A stretch of DNA of 64,000 bases from Bacteroides sp. (GCA_021202275.1 JAJQDI010000021.1:62001-126000), one strand, 5' to 3'. Counted from the first letter of the stretch, positions 17,625-26,861 are shown. Numbers and translations are program-made. The notes: generated from the sequence alone by a model not told the origin.

Positions 17625-20516
17625 TCAGATCTTATTATTGAGATACTCAATCATACTGTCTTCACGTTCCAACGAAAATTTCTTACGAAGCCGATATCGT
17701 ATGGTTTCTACACCCCGCACTGAGATATTTAAAAGAGGTGCAATCTCTTTAGAGGATAGATTCATTTTCAGGTATGCGCACATCATACGTTCATTCAGAG
17801 AGAGATCAGGATGCTTCTGCCCCAGTCTTTTCATAAAATTGTTATGAACCAGGTCAAACTGTTCTTCTATTCTTTTGAGTACATCATCCGCCTGAATATT
17901 ATCATCTATTTTGTTACTGATCAGCAACAACATCTGTTTGTATTCCTTGGCATCTTTACTTTTCAATGAAGAGATTACTTTCAATAGCTCAGACTTGATC
18001 TCAGTCAACATCTCATTCTTACGTACAAAGTTGATCATCAGGTTAGCCATTTCCTGGCTTTTGTACTGGAGTTCATGTTGCAACTTTTCTTTTTCCAGTT
18101 CCATGATCTGACGTTCTTTGCGGGCAGCCTCTTCTTCATACACCTGTTCCAGTTGGTGTAATTCCTTATCCTTCTCCACTATTGCCTGCTGTTTTTTGCG
18201 TTGCACACGCATATCGTCCCAACGGTATATGAAAAACAAAATGGTACCGAACAAGATAAAATAAACCAGATAAGCTATATTGCTTCGATACCAGGGAGGT
18301 AAGATACGAAATCGGAATTGATCCTGTGCAATCCGGCCATCAGGGAAAATAGCTTTTACTTCAAAGAGATAATTACCTTCGCTCAGGTTTCCGTACTCCC
18401 TGAGGGTAGCTGTAGTATAGTCCGACCATTCTTGATTATTGAGGCGTTGCTGGTAACTGATCTCCTCTCCCTGTATAAAAGCCGAGAGCCCATATTCAAA
18501 ACGTATCGCATTGCGACTGTAAGGCAGTACGGCTTCCGGCTGAATACCCAGGAAATTATTTCTGTAGACCAGAGAATCCCGGGAACCCGGCAGACAAACG
18601 CTCCGGATAGACAAAGCATTGTGGTAACCCCGGTTCTTCTTCACCGCAGGTATCTTGCACAAAGCAAAACCGTTGTCATTGGGGAGAATAAATAAAGAAT
18701 CCGACAACGGCAGAATGGTTTCAGCACCCTGTACCAACTCTACAGAAGATAGATCCAGCGGAACGATCAGTGTATTTGCTCCTCGTTTATAGGAACGTAA
18801 ATGAGCCATACAGATCTCGTGATGACTCAGGCTGATGACATGATCCTTGTATTCGATCAGGCGTGAATATGGATTTGTACCGTGAAGCATGGTGTTCAGC
18901 TCGCGCGCCTGTTCCATACGATCTGCTTTTTCATGATAGGAGTAGATGTCTGCCGGAGTAGGGAAAAATATTTTTCCTTCTATTTTACTGACATAGATAT
19001 CACGATCTGTCGGGAAACCATTTTCACTATTGTACGTCCGGATATTCTCTACCCGTGTCAGTTCCTGGTCCAATTCAATCCGCGTCATATGATCTGTATT
19101 GCAGATCCAGAGTATCCGGGAGGTCTCCTGCTCAAAAAAGCGGCAGGAATCCGAAATGCCTTCGATACGCCAGCACACTTCCCATCTACCCTGACGTTTC
19201 TCCAGCAGATACAAGCCACCGTATACACCCACAAACATCCGGCCGGGTTGCCCCATCACAGGCTGACAGATCCATGCACCTGCCAGATCCACCACTTTGG
19301 TGACACGATCCCCTTCCACCCGAAAAACACCTCTGTCGTGCAGGCAAAATAACTCTCCGTCTATCTCGCATAAATTCCATACCTGCCCACTGGAATGGAC
19401 CACCGGACGTATATCGGGAAAATTTTCATTGAGCCTTACCGGATATTCCGTATAGAACAATCCCCGGTTTGTACCGAGATACAAATAATCTCCCTGCTGA
19501 AAAGCCGTATAACCTGTACCATTTGAATAAAAGGACGAGTATAAGGTAGTAAACACGGAACTAAGAGAGATATAGTCGATACCATTATCCAGTCCGGCCC
19601 ACAAATTGCCCCAATTGTCAAAATGCAACGAAAGAACCGTATTGTTCTGCAAACCATTGTTCTCATTAAAATACTTTACCTGCCCTGTTTCCGTATCAAT
19701 CAGTACAAGTCCTTTGTGTACCGTACCCAGAGCAATCAGATGTTCATGAGAAGCTACACTAAAGACCTCATGTTCTTTCAGAAACAGTTCTATTCCTGTT
19801 TGATAAGGCACTACATAATCTCCATTGTAATAGAAAAGCCCATCGTAGGCTGTAGCAATCATTATTCCTTCCTTAAAAGGAATAACACCCCGTATACGCA
19901 TATTTTCCAATATCTCCGCACCTTGTAAAGGGAATATAGTATTGCCCACCAATACCCGTACACCCCGCTCCGTACCCAGATAAAGGACATTATTGACCAG
20001 ATCCGAACAGTCGATCTTCATTTCCGAATCAATGGTAGTAAACTTTCCATTCAGATATTTCAATAACCGGCTATCTCCCTGAAAATAGAGTATATTGTCG
20101 TTTTCATGAATGCCCCAGACATTTCCTATAAACCTCTCTTCATAAGGCACTGAATCTGACAGACAGGTATAGAGGAGTCTTCCGTCCTCTCCCGGTTCGA
20201 AATATCCGAACTCATTGATCCCACCGGCATAGATCCGGCCCAGATGTGTGGAAGGACAGACAGAACGTATGTCCGAACCATTGTGAAGAGAAAAAAGATC
20301 CCAGGAATGACCATCGAACTGGACCACACCCTTCTTATTGGCAAAATAGACCCAGTGGTCGTTATAAGAAGCTATTTGCCAGGTCTGGGTACCCTTGCCG
20401 TATAGGCTCTTGTTATAGTTGATGACAAAATTGTTCCAATCGGCCTTTACCGGTTGAGGAGTTCCCCAGAACAAAAGAAGTATAATCAAAATCGGTAGAA
20501 GATGAGGTTGTTTCAT
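17625..20516 (-). CDS. Triple-Y propeller / LuxR-type transcriptional regulator of the PUL
   Basis: 963 residues. A signal peptide (LPILIILLLFWG) is followed by two-component-regulator-type propeller blades (repeats such as GRIYAGGINEFGYF, NLWAGLDNGIDYI), a Y_Y_Y beta-sandwich (about 690-750), one membrane helix (IAYLVYFILFGTILFFIY), a charged coiled coil (KEKLQHELQYKSQEM) and a C-terminal LuxR helix-turn-helix (LNERMMCAYLKMNLSSKEIAPLLNISVRGVETIRYRLRKKF, read in parts). No histidine kinase or receiver domain is present, so this is not a hybrid two-component system. It would sense oligosaccharide in the periplasm and bind DNA directly. It is adjacent to and co-oriented with susC, with its own promoter and terminator. 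Confidence 0.85.
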   Translation of the reverse strand: MKQPHLLPILIILLLFWGTPQPVKADWNNFVINYNKSLYGKGTQTWQIASYNDHWVYFANKKGVVQFDGHSWDLFSLHNGSDIRSVCPSTHLGRIYAGGINEFGYFEPGEDGRLLYTCLSDSVPYEERFIGNVWGIHENDNILYFQGDSRLLKYLNGKFTTIDSEMKIDCSDLVNNVLYLGTERGVRVLVGNTIFPLQGAEILENMRIRGVIPFKEGIMIATAYDGLFYYNGDYVVPYQTGIELFLKEHEVFSVASHEHLIALGTVHKGLVLIDTETGQVKYFNENNGLQNNTVLSLHFDNWGNLWAGLDNGIDYISLSSVFTTLYSSFYSNGTGYTAFQQGDYLYLGTNRGLFYTEYPVRLNENFPDIRPVVHSSGQVWNLCEIDGELFCLHDRGVFRVEGDRVTKVVDLAGAWICQPVMGQPGRMFVGVYGGLYLLEKRQGRWEVCWRIEGISDSCRFFEQETSRILWICNTDHMTRIELDQELTRVENIRTYNSENGFPTDRDIYVSKIEGKIFFPTPADIYSYHEKADRMEQARELNTMLHGTNPYSRLIEYKDHVISLSHHEICMAHLRSYKRGANTLIVPLDLSSVELVQGAETILPLSDSLFILPNDNGFALCKIPAVKKNRGYHNALSIRSVCLPGSRDSLVYRNNFLGIQPEAVLPYSRNAIRFEYGLSAFIQGEEISYQQRLNNQEWSDYTTATLREYGNLSEGNYLFEVKAIFPDGRIAQDQFRFRILPPWYRSNIAYLVYFILFGTILFFIYRWDDMRVQRKKQQAIVEKDKELHQLEQVYEEEAARKERQIMELEKEKLQHELQYKSQEMANLMINFVRKNEMLTEIKSELLKVISSLKSKDAKEYKQMLLLISNKIDDNIQADDVLKRIEEQFDLVHNNFMKRLGQKHPDLSLNERMMCAYLKMNLSSKEIAPLLNISVRGVETIRYRLRKKFSLEREDSMIEYLNNKI

Positions 20517-20539
20517 AGATTAGAGGTTGATTTGCCATA

Positions 20540-20547
20540 CAAATATA
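20540..20547 (-). promoter_or_regulatory. -7 box for the PUL regulator
   Basis: TATATTTG on the minus strand, about 24 bp before the ATG of the regulator, matches TAnnTTTG. Confidence 0.5.
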
Positions 20548-20876
20548 TTAATCCTAATAAATTTAGCAAAATAAATAACAATAAAAATAGAAGAGTTATT
20601 ATAAGAATATATTTTTAAAAACAATAACATGAAGTACGATCAGATGATCTACAAGTAACGAGGAGTACGATTTTATGATCTCACAAACAAAAACTAATTC
20701 CATCTCTGACAAGATGCTTTATCACTAAAAACAAAAAACTGATTATAAACGAATTGCACAATCAAGAATCTGTTCACAAGAACAAAAAAAAGAAAAAAGC
20801 AGAGCACCCATAATCCCTGAGAACAACAGGTAGAGAAAAGAATCGGTAACATACAATAAGTATGGATAGAAAAGCA

Positions 20877-20914
20877 AAAGGTGTCTGTTGATCTTGTATC
20901 AACAAACACCTTTT
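20877..20914 (-). terminator. Terminator of the ffs-tRNA-Thr transcript
   Basis: Long hairpin (AAAAGGTGT, one mismatch, TGTTGAT and complement, 5-nt loop) directly after the tRNA 3' end on the minus strand, followed by a TTTTG run. Confidence 0.75.
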
Positions 20915-20917
20915 CTG

Positions 20918-20991
20918 AGCCTCTTGTCGGATTCGAACCAACGACCCCGAGATTACAAATCACGTGCTCTGGCCAACTGAGCTAAAGAGGC
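20918..20991 (-). tRNA. tRNA-Thr (anticodon TGT)
   Basis: On the minus strand: 7-bp acceptor stem GCCTCTT/AAGAGGC, D-arm AGCTCAGTTGG, anticodon loop TTTGTAA with TGT at complement of 20955-20957, T-loop GGTTCGAATCC, and discriminator T. No CCA is encoded. It decodes ACA (and by wobble ACG) Thr codons. It lies 4 nt after the SRP RNA and directly before a terminator. Confidence 0.95.
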
Positions 20992-20995
20992 AGGT

Positions 20996-21091
20996 GGGTA
21001 AGCTTACTATATCGCGCCGCTACAACCAACTACCTTTGCTGCGATCAAGCCCTGGAGGATTCGAAGGGAGCTGGCCGTATAGGACTTACCC
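20996..21091 (-). ncRNA. ffs: Signal recognition particle RNA, small type (4.5S-like)
   Basis: A 96-nt minus-strand RNA with perfect closing stem GGGTAAG/CTTACCC. The apex contains CCAGG, 10 nt, then AGCA, the same spacing as CAGG-(10)-AGCA in the SRP domain IV internal loop of E. coli 4.5S RNA. The flanking CCT/AGG pairs as expected. The terminal loop is not GGAA, so this rests on secondary structure and spacing. A TACCTTTG -7 box ends 6 nt before its first G, giving a clean 5' end. The product would pair with Ffh to target membrane proteins. I consider this the best explanation, though a covariance-model search (Rfam RF00169) would settle it. Confidence 0.72.
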
Positions 21092-21096
21092 GGCTG

Positions 21097-21104
21097 CAAA
21101 GGTA
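21097..21104 (-). promoter_or_regulatory. -7 box of the ffs-tRNA-Thr unit
   Basis: TACCTTTG on the minus strand (TAnnTTTG) with the inferred start point at the GGG of the SRP RNA, 6 nt downstream. Confidence 0.6.
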
Positions 21105-21270
21105 GACATTTCTGTGTAATCTGCAAGAGGTGTTTTGCTTTTTTTCGTTTCTTTATCAATAACCTCCTACGCATCAAAACCTTATAAACACATTTTTTTC
21201 GCTATGGAACCGGGAAGTGGCTTTATTAACTTTAACAACCTGATTACCGGCTGTAACCAAATATTATTTG

Positions 21271-21278
21271 TACATTTG
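21271..21278 (+). promoter_or_regulatory. -7 box for the DUF4199-glycosyltransferase operon
   Basis: TACATTTG matches TAnnTTTG and lies 23 bp before the ATG at 21302. Confidence 0.5.
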
Positions 21279-21301
21279 TACGCTATTTCTATAATGTAAA
21301 G

Positions 21302-21850
21302 ATGACAGAAAACAGACATCAACTCCATACATATGCTATGTACTGCGGTACCTATCTGGGAATTTTCTGGATAGTGAAATTCATATTTCTACCTCTGGCA
21401 CTCTCCTATTCGTTCTGTATGTTCCTTTTCACAGCCCTTACCATAGGTGTCCCCTTCATCGGATATGCTTTTCTGAAAGGATACAGAGACAAAGTATGCA
21501 GGGGAGAGATCACCTTTCTCAATGGCTGGCTTTTCACGGTATTTATGTATTTGTTTGCCAGTCTGCTCACGGCAGTGGCGCATTATATCTATTTCCGCTA
21601 TCTGGATCAGGGATATTTCATGGAGAAATACGAAATGCTGGTGCAGACCCTGCTTACAGCCGAGGTTTCCGGAATGGAAGTATACAGGGAACAATTAGAG
21701 ACAATGGTGGCAGAATTCCGCAGCGTTACACCTATTGATCTGACGATCAATATGCTGTCACGAAATGTATTCTTTGGAAGTATAGTGGCCATACCCACAG
21801 CCTGGATCGCCCGCAGGCGGAAAAATCCGGGAGTGGAAAATCACACCTAA
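21302..21850 (+). CDS. DUF4199 membrane protein
   Basis: 182 residues with four predicted membrane helices (about 14-32, 38-58, 76-98, 145-165). The layout and the segments GTYLGIFWIVKF and FLNGWLFTVFMYLFASLL match DUF4199, a Bacteroidetes inner-membrane family of unknown role. The gene is 18 bp upstream of a polyprenyl-type glycosyltransferase, a pairing often seen in this group, which suggests a shared function in envelope glycolipid handling. No catalytic motif is visible. Confidence 0.75.
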   Translation: MTENRHQLHTYAMYCGTYLGIFWIVKFIFLPLALSYSFCMFLFTALTIGVPFIGYAFLKGYRDKVCRGEITFLNGWLFTVFMYLFASLLTAVAHYIYFRYLDQGYFMEKYEMLVQTLLTAEVSGMEVYREQLETMVAEFRSVTPIDLTINMLSRNVFFGSIVAIPTAWIARRRKNPGVENHT

Positions 21851-21868
21851 CAAATCGGTCGAAAACAG

Positions 21869-22819
21869 ATGGATATATCAGTCGTAATACCTTTATACAA
21901 CGAAGCGGAGTCGCTTCCGGAACTACATGCCTGGATCGGGCGGGTGATGGAAGAGAAGGGATTTTCGTATGAAGTGATCTTTGTGGATGACGGCAGTACC
22001 GACGGTTCGTGGCTGGTGATCGAAGAGCTCAGGCGCCATTCGCAGCAGGTAAGAGGGATCCGATTCCGCCGCAACTACGGAAAGTCCCCTGCCCTGTACT
22101 GTGGCTTCAAAGAAGCGCAGGGAGAAGTGGTGATCACGATGGATGCCGACCTGCAGGATAGCCCGGACGAGATACCGGAACTCTACCGGATGATCACAGA
22201 AGAAGGGTATGATCTGGTGTCGGGCTGGAAAAGGAAACGGTACGATCCATTATCAAAAACTCTCCCCTCCCGGATATTCAACGCTACCGCACGAAAGGTA
22301 TCCGGGATCAGGAACCTGCATGATTTCAATTGTGGGCTGAAGTCCTACCGGAAAGAGGTAGTCAAGAACATAGAGGTTTATGGAGAAATGCACCGGTATA
22401 TTCCCTACTTGGCCAAAAATGCCGGGTTCCAGAAGATCGCAGAGAAAGAGGTGCAGCATCAGGCACGCAAATACGGTACAACCAAATTCGGTCTGAACCG
22501 TTTTTTCAACGGCTACTTAGATCTGATCTCGATCTGGTTCCTTTCGACTTTCGGGGTGAAGCCCATGCACTTTTTCGGATTGCTCGGTTCACTGATGTTT
22601 ATACTGGGATTGATCTCTGTGATCATTGTAGGGGTGAGTAAGCTCTATTACATGCACCACGACATGCCTTACAGATTGGTTACAGATTCGCCGTATTTCT
22701 ATTTGTCACTGACTGCCATGATCATTGGTACACAATTGTTCCTGGCGGGATTTCTGGGAGAACTGATCTCACGCAGTTCCATGGAACGGAATAATTATCA
22801 AATCGAAAAGACCCTATAA
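21869..22819 (+). CDS. GT2 polyprenyl-phosphate glycosyltransferase (DPM1/ArnC-like)
   Basis: 316 residues. The GT-A domain carries VVIPLYNEAESLPEL, VDDGSTDGS, DADLQDSPDEIP (metal site) and FNCGLKSYRKEV. Two C-terminal membrane helices (FFGLLGSLMFILGLISVIIVG; YLSLTAMIIGTQLFLAGFLGEL, each read in parts) anchor it to the inner membrane. This layout belongs to enzymes that move a sugar from a nucleotide donor to undecaprenyl phosphate. The donor sugar cannot be told. It is cotranscribed with the DUF4199 gene before it and followed 15 bp later by DUF6452. Confidence 0.85.
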   Translation: MDISVVIPLYNEAESLPELHAWIGRVMEEKGFSYEVIFVDDGSTDGSWLVIEELRRHSQQVRGIRFRRNYGKSPALYCGFKEAQGEVVITMDADLQDSPDEIPELYRMITEEGYDLVSGWKRKRYDPLSKTLPSRIFNATARKVSGIRNLHDFNCGLKSYRKEVVKNIEVYGEMHRYIPYLAKNAGFQKIAEKEVQHQARKYGTTKFGLNRFFNGYLDLISIWFLSTFGVKPMHFFGLLGSLMFILGLISVIIVGVSKLYYMHHDMPYRLVTDSPYFYLSLTAMIIGTQLFLAGFLGELISRSSMERNNYQIEKTL

Positions 22820-22834
22820 AAAGCTAAAATAAAG

Positions 22835-23332
22835 ATGAAAAAGCTCATTCCTCTGGCACTGATACTTATCACCTTCTATCCGATATGCAGTATTCTCCTG
22901 TCTGCCTGCTCAGATGACGAGAACTGTTCACTGGAGGGCAGACAAATGATCAATTGTACATTTAAAACGCGGAATTCCAACAATACAGCTTTTGTGAACG
23001 ATACATTGGATTCGCTCACAGTAACAGCCATTGGCACAGATTCAATCATTATCAACAGGCAACAGAGGGTACATAAGATATCATTGCCGCTGCGTTATAC
23101 AAACGATTCTACCATCCTGGTATTCCATTATACCCGTTACCTACGGGACACAGTGATATTCTCTCATACAAATACTCCTTTTTTTCTTTCGATGGAGTGT
23201 GGGTATGAAATGCGGCAGGCCCTTAAAGGCATATATGTCAGCCCTTCTCAGATGATGGACTCACTTTCTGTTACAAATACTCAAGCCACTACGAATGAGA
23301 GCACAGAGAATATTGTCTTTTATATGTATTGA
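22835..23332 (+). CDS. DUF6452 putative lipoprotein
   Basis: 165 residues, with a lipoprotein-type signal ending LLSACSDDENC. The remainder is mostly beta strand (TFKTRNSNNTAFVNDTLDSL, and SLTVTAIGTDSIII) and matches the small Bacteroidales family DUF6452, whose function is unknown. The 3' end overlaps the start of the DUF6048 gene by 38 bp, and the two families are commonly neighbours, so they probably act together in the envelope. Confidence 0.7.
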   Translation: MKKLIPLALILITFYPICSILLSACSDDENCSLEGRQMINCTFKTRNSNNTAFVNDTLDSLTVTAIGTDSIIINRQQRVHKISLPLRYTNDSTILVFHYTRYLRDTVIFSHTNTPFFLSMECGYEMRQALKGIYVSPSQMMDSLSVTNTQATTNESTENIVFYMY

Positions 23333-24032
23333 TCTGCTTCTTATCGCTTTTCCTCTGCTAAAGGCCCAGGAGAGAGTTGCCTCCGCGACGACGCATGAGA
23401 CAGAGTTGGAAGAAGAAGTGCCGTTCTATAATGGCCTCCTGATAAGCGTGGACCTTTTCGGAGCAGGGAATAAACTCTTCGGAGGAGATTATCTCAGCAG
23501 TGAGATCAGTATAGAGGCTGACCTGAAAAATAGGTTCTATCCGGTCTTTGAAGCCGGGTTCGGCAGTACAGATACCTGGAGTGAGACCGGTATTCACTAC
23601 AAAAGCGCGGCTCCCTTTTTCCGTATAGGCATGAACTACAATACGATGCATAAAAAGGGCAACCGTAACTATCTGTACGTAGGTGCCCGTTATGGCATCA
23701 GTATGTTTACGTACGATGTCAAAAGTATGGAAATCAACGACCCCATATTCGGAGGTAGCTTAGGCAATCCCAACCTGATTGATAACATCTGGTGGGGAAG
23801 TATCCCGTACGACCACTCCGGTATGAGTGGCACCTTGCACTGGTTCGAAATAGTCACCGGAGTACGTGCCCATATATGGAAAAACATATCTATGGGATGG
23901 TCTGTCCGGCTCAAATACAAGCTGATGTCTTCTATCAGCGAATATGGGAATCCCTGGTATGTACCCGGTTTTGGTAAGTACAAGTCAAACATCGGAATGA
24001 CCTATACAATCACTTATAAACTGCCTTTCTGA
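23295..24032 (+). CDS. DUF6048 putative outer-membrane beta-barrel protein
   Basis: 245 residues. The signal peptide (ICIDLLLIAFPLLKAQE) starts inside the end of the DUF6452 gene. The mature part has alternating amphipathic strands (LLISVDLFGAGNKLFGG, FYPVFEAGFGSTDTW, NYLYVGARYGISMFTYDV, MGWSVRLKYKL) and ends in a strand finishing with F (YTITYKLPF), a beta-barrel insertion signal. The family is Bacteroidales specific with no known role. The 38-bp overlap indicates coupling to the upstream gene. Confidence 0.7.
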   Translation: MRAQRILSFICIDLLLIAFPLLKAQERVASATTHETELEEEVPFYNGLLISVDLFGAGNKLFGGDYLSSEISIEADLKNRFYPVFEAGFGSTDTWSETGIHYKSAAPFFRIGMNYNTMHKKGNRNYLYVGARYGISMFTYDVKSMEINDPIFGGSLGNPNLIDNIWWGSIPYDHSGMSGTLHWFEIVTGVRAHIWKNISMGWSVRLKYKLMSSISEYGNPWYVPGFGKYKSNIGMTYTITYKLPF

Positions 24033-24035
24033 CAC

Positions 24036-24623
24036 ATGACAAAACTTGATATTTTACTGGTTGCGATAGGGTTGGCAATGGATTGCCTGGCCGTATCAGT
24101 AGCCAGTGGGATCGTTCTTAAAAAAATACAGTGGAGGCCTATATTAGTTATGGCCTTTTTCTTTGGTTTCTTCCAGGCACTGATGCCTTTTCTGGGTTGG
24201 GGCTGTGCCAGCCGGTTCAGCCACCTGATCGAGAGTTTCGACCATTGGATCGCGTTCTCGATCCTGCTCTTCCTGGGAGGCCGCATGATCCTGGAGTCTT
24301 TCAAAGAGGAAGATTGCAAAAAGGAATTCAATCCCGCCAGTCTGAAGGTAGTACTGACACTGGCCATTGCCACCAGTATAGACGCCCTGGCTGTGGGCAT
24401 CTCTTTTGCCTGTCTGGATATGACAGAGATCCGGCAGGTACTGCCTCCGATCACTGCGATCGGTATGGTATCTTTCCTGATGTCTGTGACAGGACTGCTG
24501 TTTGGTATCACTTTCGGCTGTAAATACGCGCGCCGGTTGCGGGCCGAACTGTGGGGCGGAGTGATCCTGATCCTGATCGGCAGCAAAATACTTGCAGAAC
24601 ATCTTTTACTTGAAGGTTTATGA
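24036..24623 (+). CDS. mntP: Manganese efflux pump MntP
   Basis: 195 residues with six membrane helices. It carries the MntP hallmarks: the N-terminal LAIGLAMDCLAVSVASG-like helix with a buried Asp and the duplicated ATSIDALAVGISFA helix with the second Asp, both thought to bind Mn(II). FLGGRMILES lies between them. It exports excess Mn2+ from the cytoplasm. It starts 3 bp after DUF6048 and overlaps the apbE start by the sequence ATGA. No manganese riboswitch is seen upstream, so control probably comes from the operon promoter. Confidence 0.9.
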   Translation: MTKLDILLVAIGLAMDCLAVSVASGIVLKKIQWRPILVMAFFFGFFQALMPFLGWGCASRFSHLIESFDHWIAFSILLFLGGRMILESFKEEDCKKEFNPASLKVVLTLAIATSIDALAVGISFACLDMTEIRQVLPPITAIGMVSFLMSVTGLLFGITFGCKYARRLRAELWGGVILILIGSKILAEHLLLEGL

Positions 24624-25642
24624 TACAAGCTCCCAGACAATCTAATTATGTATGGCTGCTCCTTTTATTCCTGGGAACGGTCTATGTACTGAACAAGAAC
24701 AACAAACAACCAGAATACCGTTCCATACAGGGAATGGTATTCGGTACCTTGTACACGATCACCTATCAGTCCGATGAAGATCTGCAACCGGAGATCGAAG
24801 AGGCATTTGAGGTCTTCAATCAGTCCCTTTCTCCTTTTTATGAGAATTCGCTCATCAGCCGTGTCAACCGCAACGAGGAGGTAGATACAGATACGTTGTT
24901 CCGGAATGTGTTCGAACGCTCTATGGAGATATCGGAGCAGACAAACGGTGCGTTTGACATCACCGTAGCAGCACTGGCCAACGCCTGGGGCTTCGGATTC
25001 CAAAAAGGAGAGTTTCCGGACTCACTCACCATAGACAGCCTGTTGCACATCACCGGATATACCCAGGTATGGCTGGAAGGAGACCGGGTGATCAAAAAAG
25101 ATCCCCGCGTTCTGATCAGTTGCAGTGCCATAGCCAAAGGATATGCTGTGGATGTGATAGGCAACCTGTTGAGCGAAAAAGGAATTGCCAGCTACATGGT
25201 AGACATTGGCGGAGAGATCGTGGCCCGCGGCAACAATCCGAAGGGCGAACACTGGAGGATAGGGATCAACAGACCAGTAGATGATTCCCTTTCCATCAAT
25301 CAGGAGCTACAGATCATCCTTCAACTCACAGATGTAGGGCTGGCTACCTCCGGTAATTACCGGAATTTCTACTACAAAGACGGCAAAAAATATGCTCATA
25401 CCATAGATCCCCGGACCGGTTATCCGGTACAACACACTCTTTTATCGTCTACAGTGATAGCAGAAGATTGTATGACAGCCGACGCGCTCGCCACCGCATT
25501 TATGGTCATAGGTATGGAAGAAGCAAAAAAGTTTATCGCACAGCATCCCGGCATCGAAGCCTGCTTTATCTACAGCGATGAGAATGGGGAGTTGCAGACC
25601 GAACTGACCCCGGACATGGAAAAATATGTGGTCAAACGATAG
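24620..25642 (+). CDS. apbE: FAD:protein FMN transferase ApbE
   Basis: 340 residues. A single N-terminal hydrophobic stretch (VWLLLLFLGTVYVL) exports the enzyme to the periplasm. The ApbE signatures are present: FDITVAALANAWGFG, SAIAKGYAVDVIG, DIGGEIVARG, the Mg/FAD segment HTIDPRTGYP and the C-terminal TADALATAFMV with its metal-binding Asp. The enzyme attaches FMN to Thr residues of Nqr/Rnf subunits and other flavoproteins outside the cytoplasm. Its ATG overlaps the mntP stop. Confidence 0.93.
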   Translation: MIQAPRQSNYVWLLLLFLGTVYVLNKNNKQPEYRSIQGMVFGTLYTITYQSDEDLQPEIEEAFEVFNQSLSPFYENSLISRVNRNEEVDTDTLFRNVFERSMEISEQTNGAFDITVAALANAWGFGFQKGEFPDSLTIDSLLHITGYTQVWLEGDRVIKKDPRVLISCSAIAKGYAVDVIGNLLSEKGIASYMVDIGGEIVARGNNPKGEHWRIGINRPVDDSLSINQELQIILQLTDVGLATSGNYRNFYYKDGKKYAHTIDPRTGYPVQHTLLSSTVIAEDCMTADALATAFMVIGMEEAKKFIAQHPGIEACFIYSDENGELQTELTPDMEKYVVKR

Positions 25643-26011
25643 CTATTTCATAAAAACAAAATAAACAGCCAGTATCAGGCAAAGAAACGCGGCGAAGTGG
25701 TTCCAGTGCAGCCCTTCTCCTTTAAATAACAGGGTAGAGAACAGGGTAAATACGATCAGGGTAATGACCTCCTGGATCACTTTCAACTGCATCAGTGTAA
25801 AAGGTCCTCCGTTGCCCTGAAAACCGATGCGGTTGGCCGGTACCTGGCAGGCATATTCGGCCAGAGCGATGCTCCACGAGAACAGGATCACCGCATACAG
25901 GGGCCAGTTGCTGATCACTTTCGTCTCCTGAAGTTTCAGGTGGCCGTACCAGGCAAACGTCATAAATATGTTGGATACGATCAATAGTCCGATGGTATAA
26001 AATCCTTTCAT
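25643..26011 (-). CDS. DUF486 (DMT superfamily) membrane protein
   Basis: 122 residues with four membrane helices and the family pattern TFAWYGHLK, SWSIALAEYACQVPANRIG and FTLMQLKVIQEVITL. DUF486 proteins are short members of the drug/metabolite-transporter superfamily and probably work as dimers; the substrate is unknown. It follows ttcA by 6 bp in one operon and its stop codon abuts the apbE stop on the other strand. Confidence 0.85.
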   Translation of the reverse strand: MKGFYTIGLLIVSNIFMTFAWYGHLKLQETKVISNWPLYAVILFSWSIALAEYACQVPANRIGFQGNGGPFTLMQLKVIQEVITLIVFTLFSTLLFKGEGLHWNHFAAFLCLILAVYFVFMK

Positions 26012-26017
26012 TGCTCC

Positions 26018-26776
26018 TTATTTATTCTGAATACAAACTTCCTGTGGCAGAAGTTCACTCTGTATGTTGTTCATACTCCCCCACAAACTGTAACGGGCTT
26101 CCGGATTCAACTGTTCAAGCTGCCGCAGGATCCCTTTCATATCGCTACGGCTCGACTGCGACTCGTAAGGACAATTCTTTACCTGCCTGCGATAGGCATG
26201 CAGCCGGGAGAGTTCGATCAGGTCGGCCTCATGCACCAGGCACATCGGACGGATGAGGGTCATATCGAACTTCTTCATTACCAATTTGGGAGGCATGGTA
26301 CCAATAGCCCCCTGATAGGTCATATTCATCAGAAGAGTTTCCAGGATATCATCCATGTGGTGTCCTAACGCGATCTTGTTGCAACCCTGTTCCTTAGCCA
26401 CTGCAAAAAGTGCTTTACGCCGGTTCCAGGAACAGAGAAAACAGGGAGATTTCCGATTGTCCGTGGAAGCATCGAACGAAGTCTCGTAAGTGACCAACGG
26501 TATATCGTACTGCGCGGCATGGGCACGCAGGTACTCCAGATCACTCTGATAAGGAATATTCTTCATCACCACATGCACGGCTACCACCGAAAAACGGGGT
26601 TTGAATATCCGTGCCCTGCGCCCCAGCAACTCTACCAGAGCCAATGAGTCTTTTCCTCCCGACAATCCGATCAGGATCTTGTCTCCCTCTTCAATGAGGC
26701 CATACTCCACAACCCCTTTGCTGAAACGTCGCTCTATCCGACGCAATGTCTTCTCTTCTTCCGTAAATTGTGCCAT
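26018..26776 (-). CDS. ttcA: tRNA 2-thiocytidine synthetase TtcA-like ATPase
   Basis: 252 residues. The PP-loop SGGKDS lies near residue 40, followed by the CFLC pair (about 110-115) that coordinates an Fe-S cluster with a later Cys in NCPYES, and GHHMDDILETLLMN. This order is that of the TtcA/TtuA family; TtcA thiolates C32 of certain tRNAs. The close family member TtuA (54-position of thermophile tRNA) is less likely in a mesophile. A TACTTTTG -7 box on the minus strand at 26862-26869 probably drives ttcA and the DUF486 gene. Confidence 0.85.
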   Translation of the reverse strand: MAQFTEEEKTLRRIERRFSKGVVEYGLIEEGDKILIGLSGGKDSLALVELLGRRARIFKPRFSVVAVHVVMKNIPYQSDLEYLRAHAAQYDIPLVTYETSFDASTDNRKSPCFLCSWNRRKALFAVAKEQGCNKIALGHHMDDILETLLMNMTYQGAIGTMPPKLVMKKFDMTLIRPMCLVHEADLIELSRLHAYRRQVKNCPYESQSSRSDMKGILRQLEQLNPEARYSLWGSMNNIQSELLPQEVCIQNK

Positions 26777-26861
26777 ATTCTTCCAAAGAGCCTGATTCTA
26801 TCTTCTACAGAAAACTCAATCCGGAATCCTTTCGTTCTTCATCCAGGCCCTTAACCGGGTG

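Noticed and set aside
20694..20963. 89-codon frame across the terminator and tRNA-Thr
   Set aside because: Overlaps a clear tRNA; the protein-like text comes from tRNA sequence.
21040..21075. A second tRNA or tmRNA, because of a TTCGAATCC T-loop-like string on the minus strand
   Set aside because: No acceptor stem or anticodon arm; the string fits inside the SRP RNA fold.
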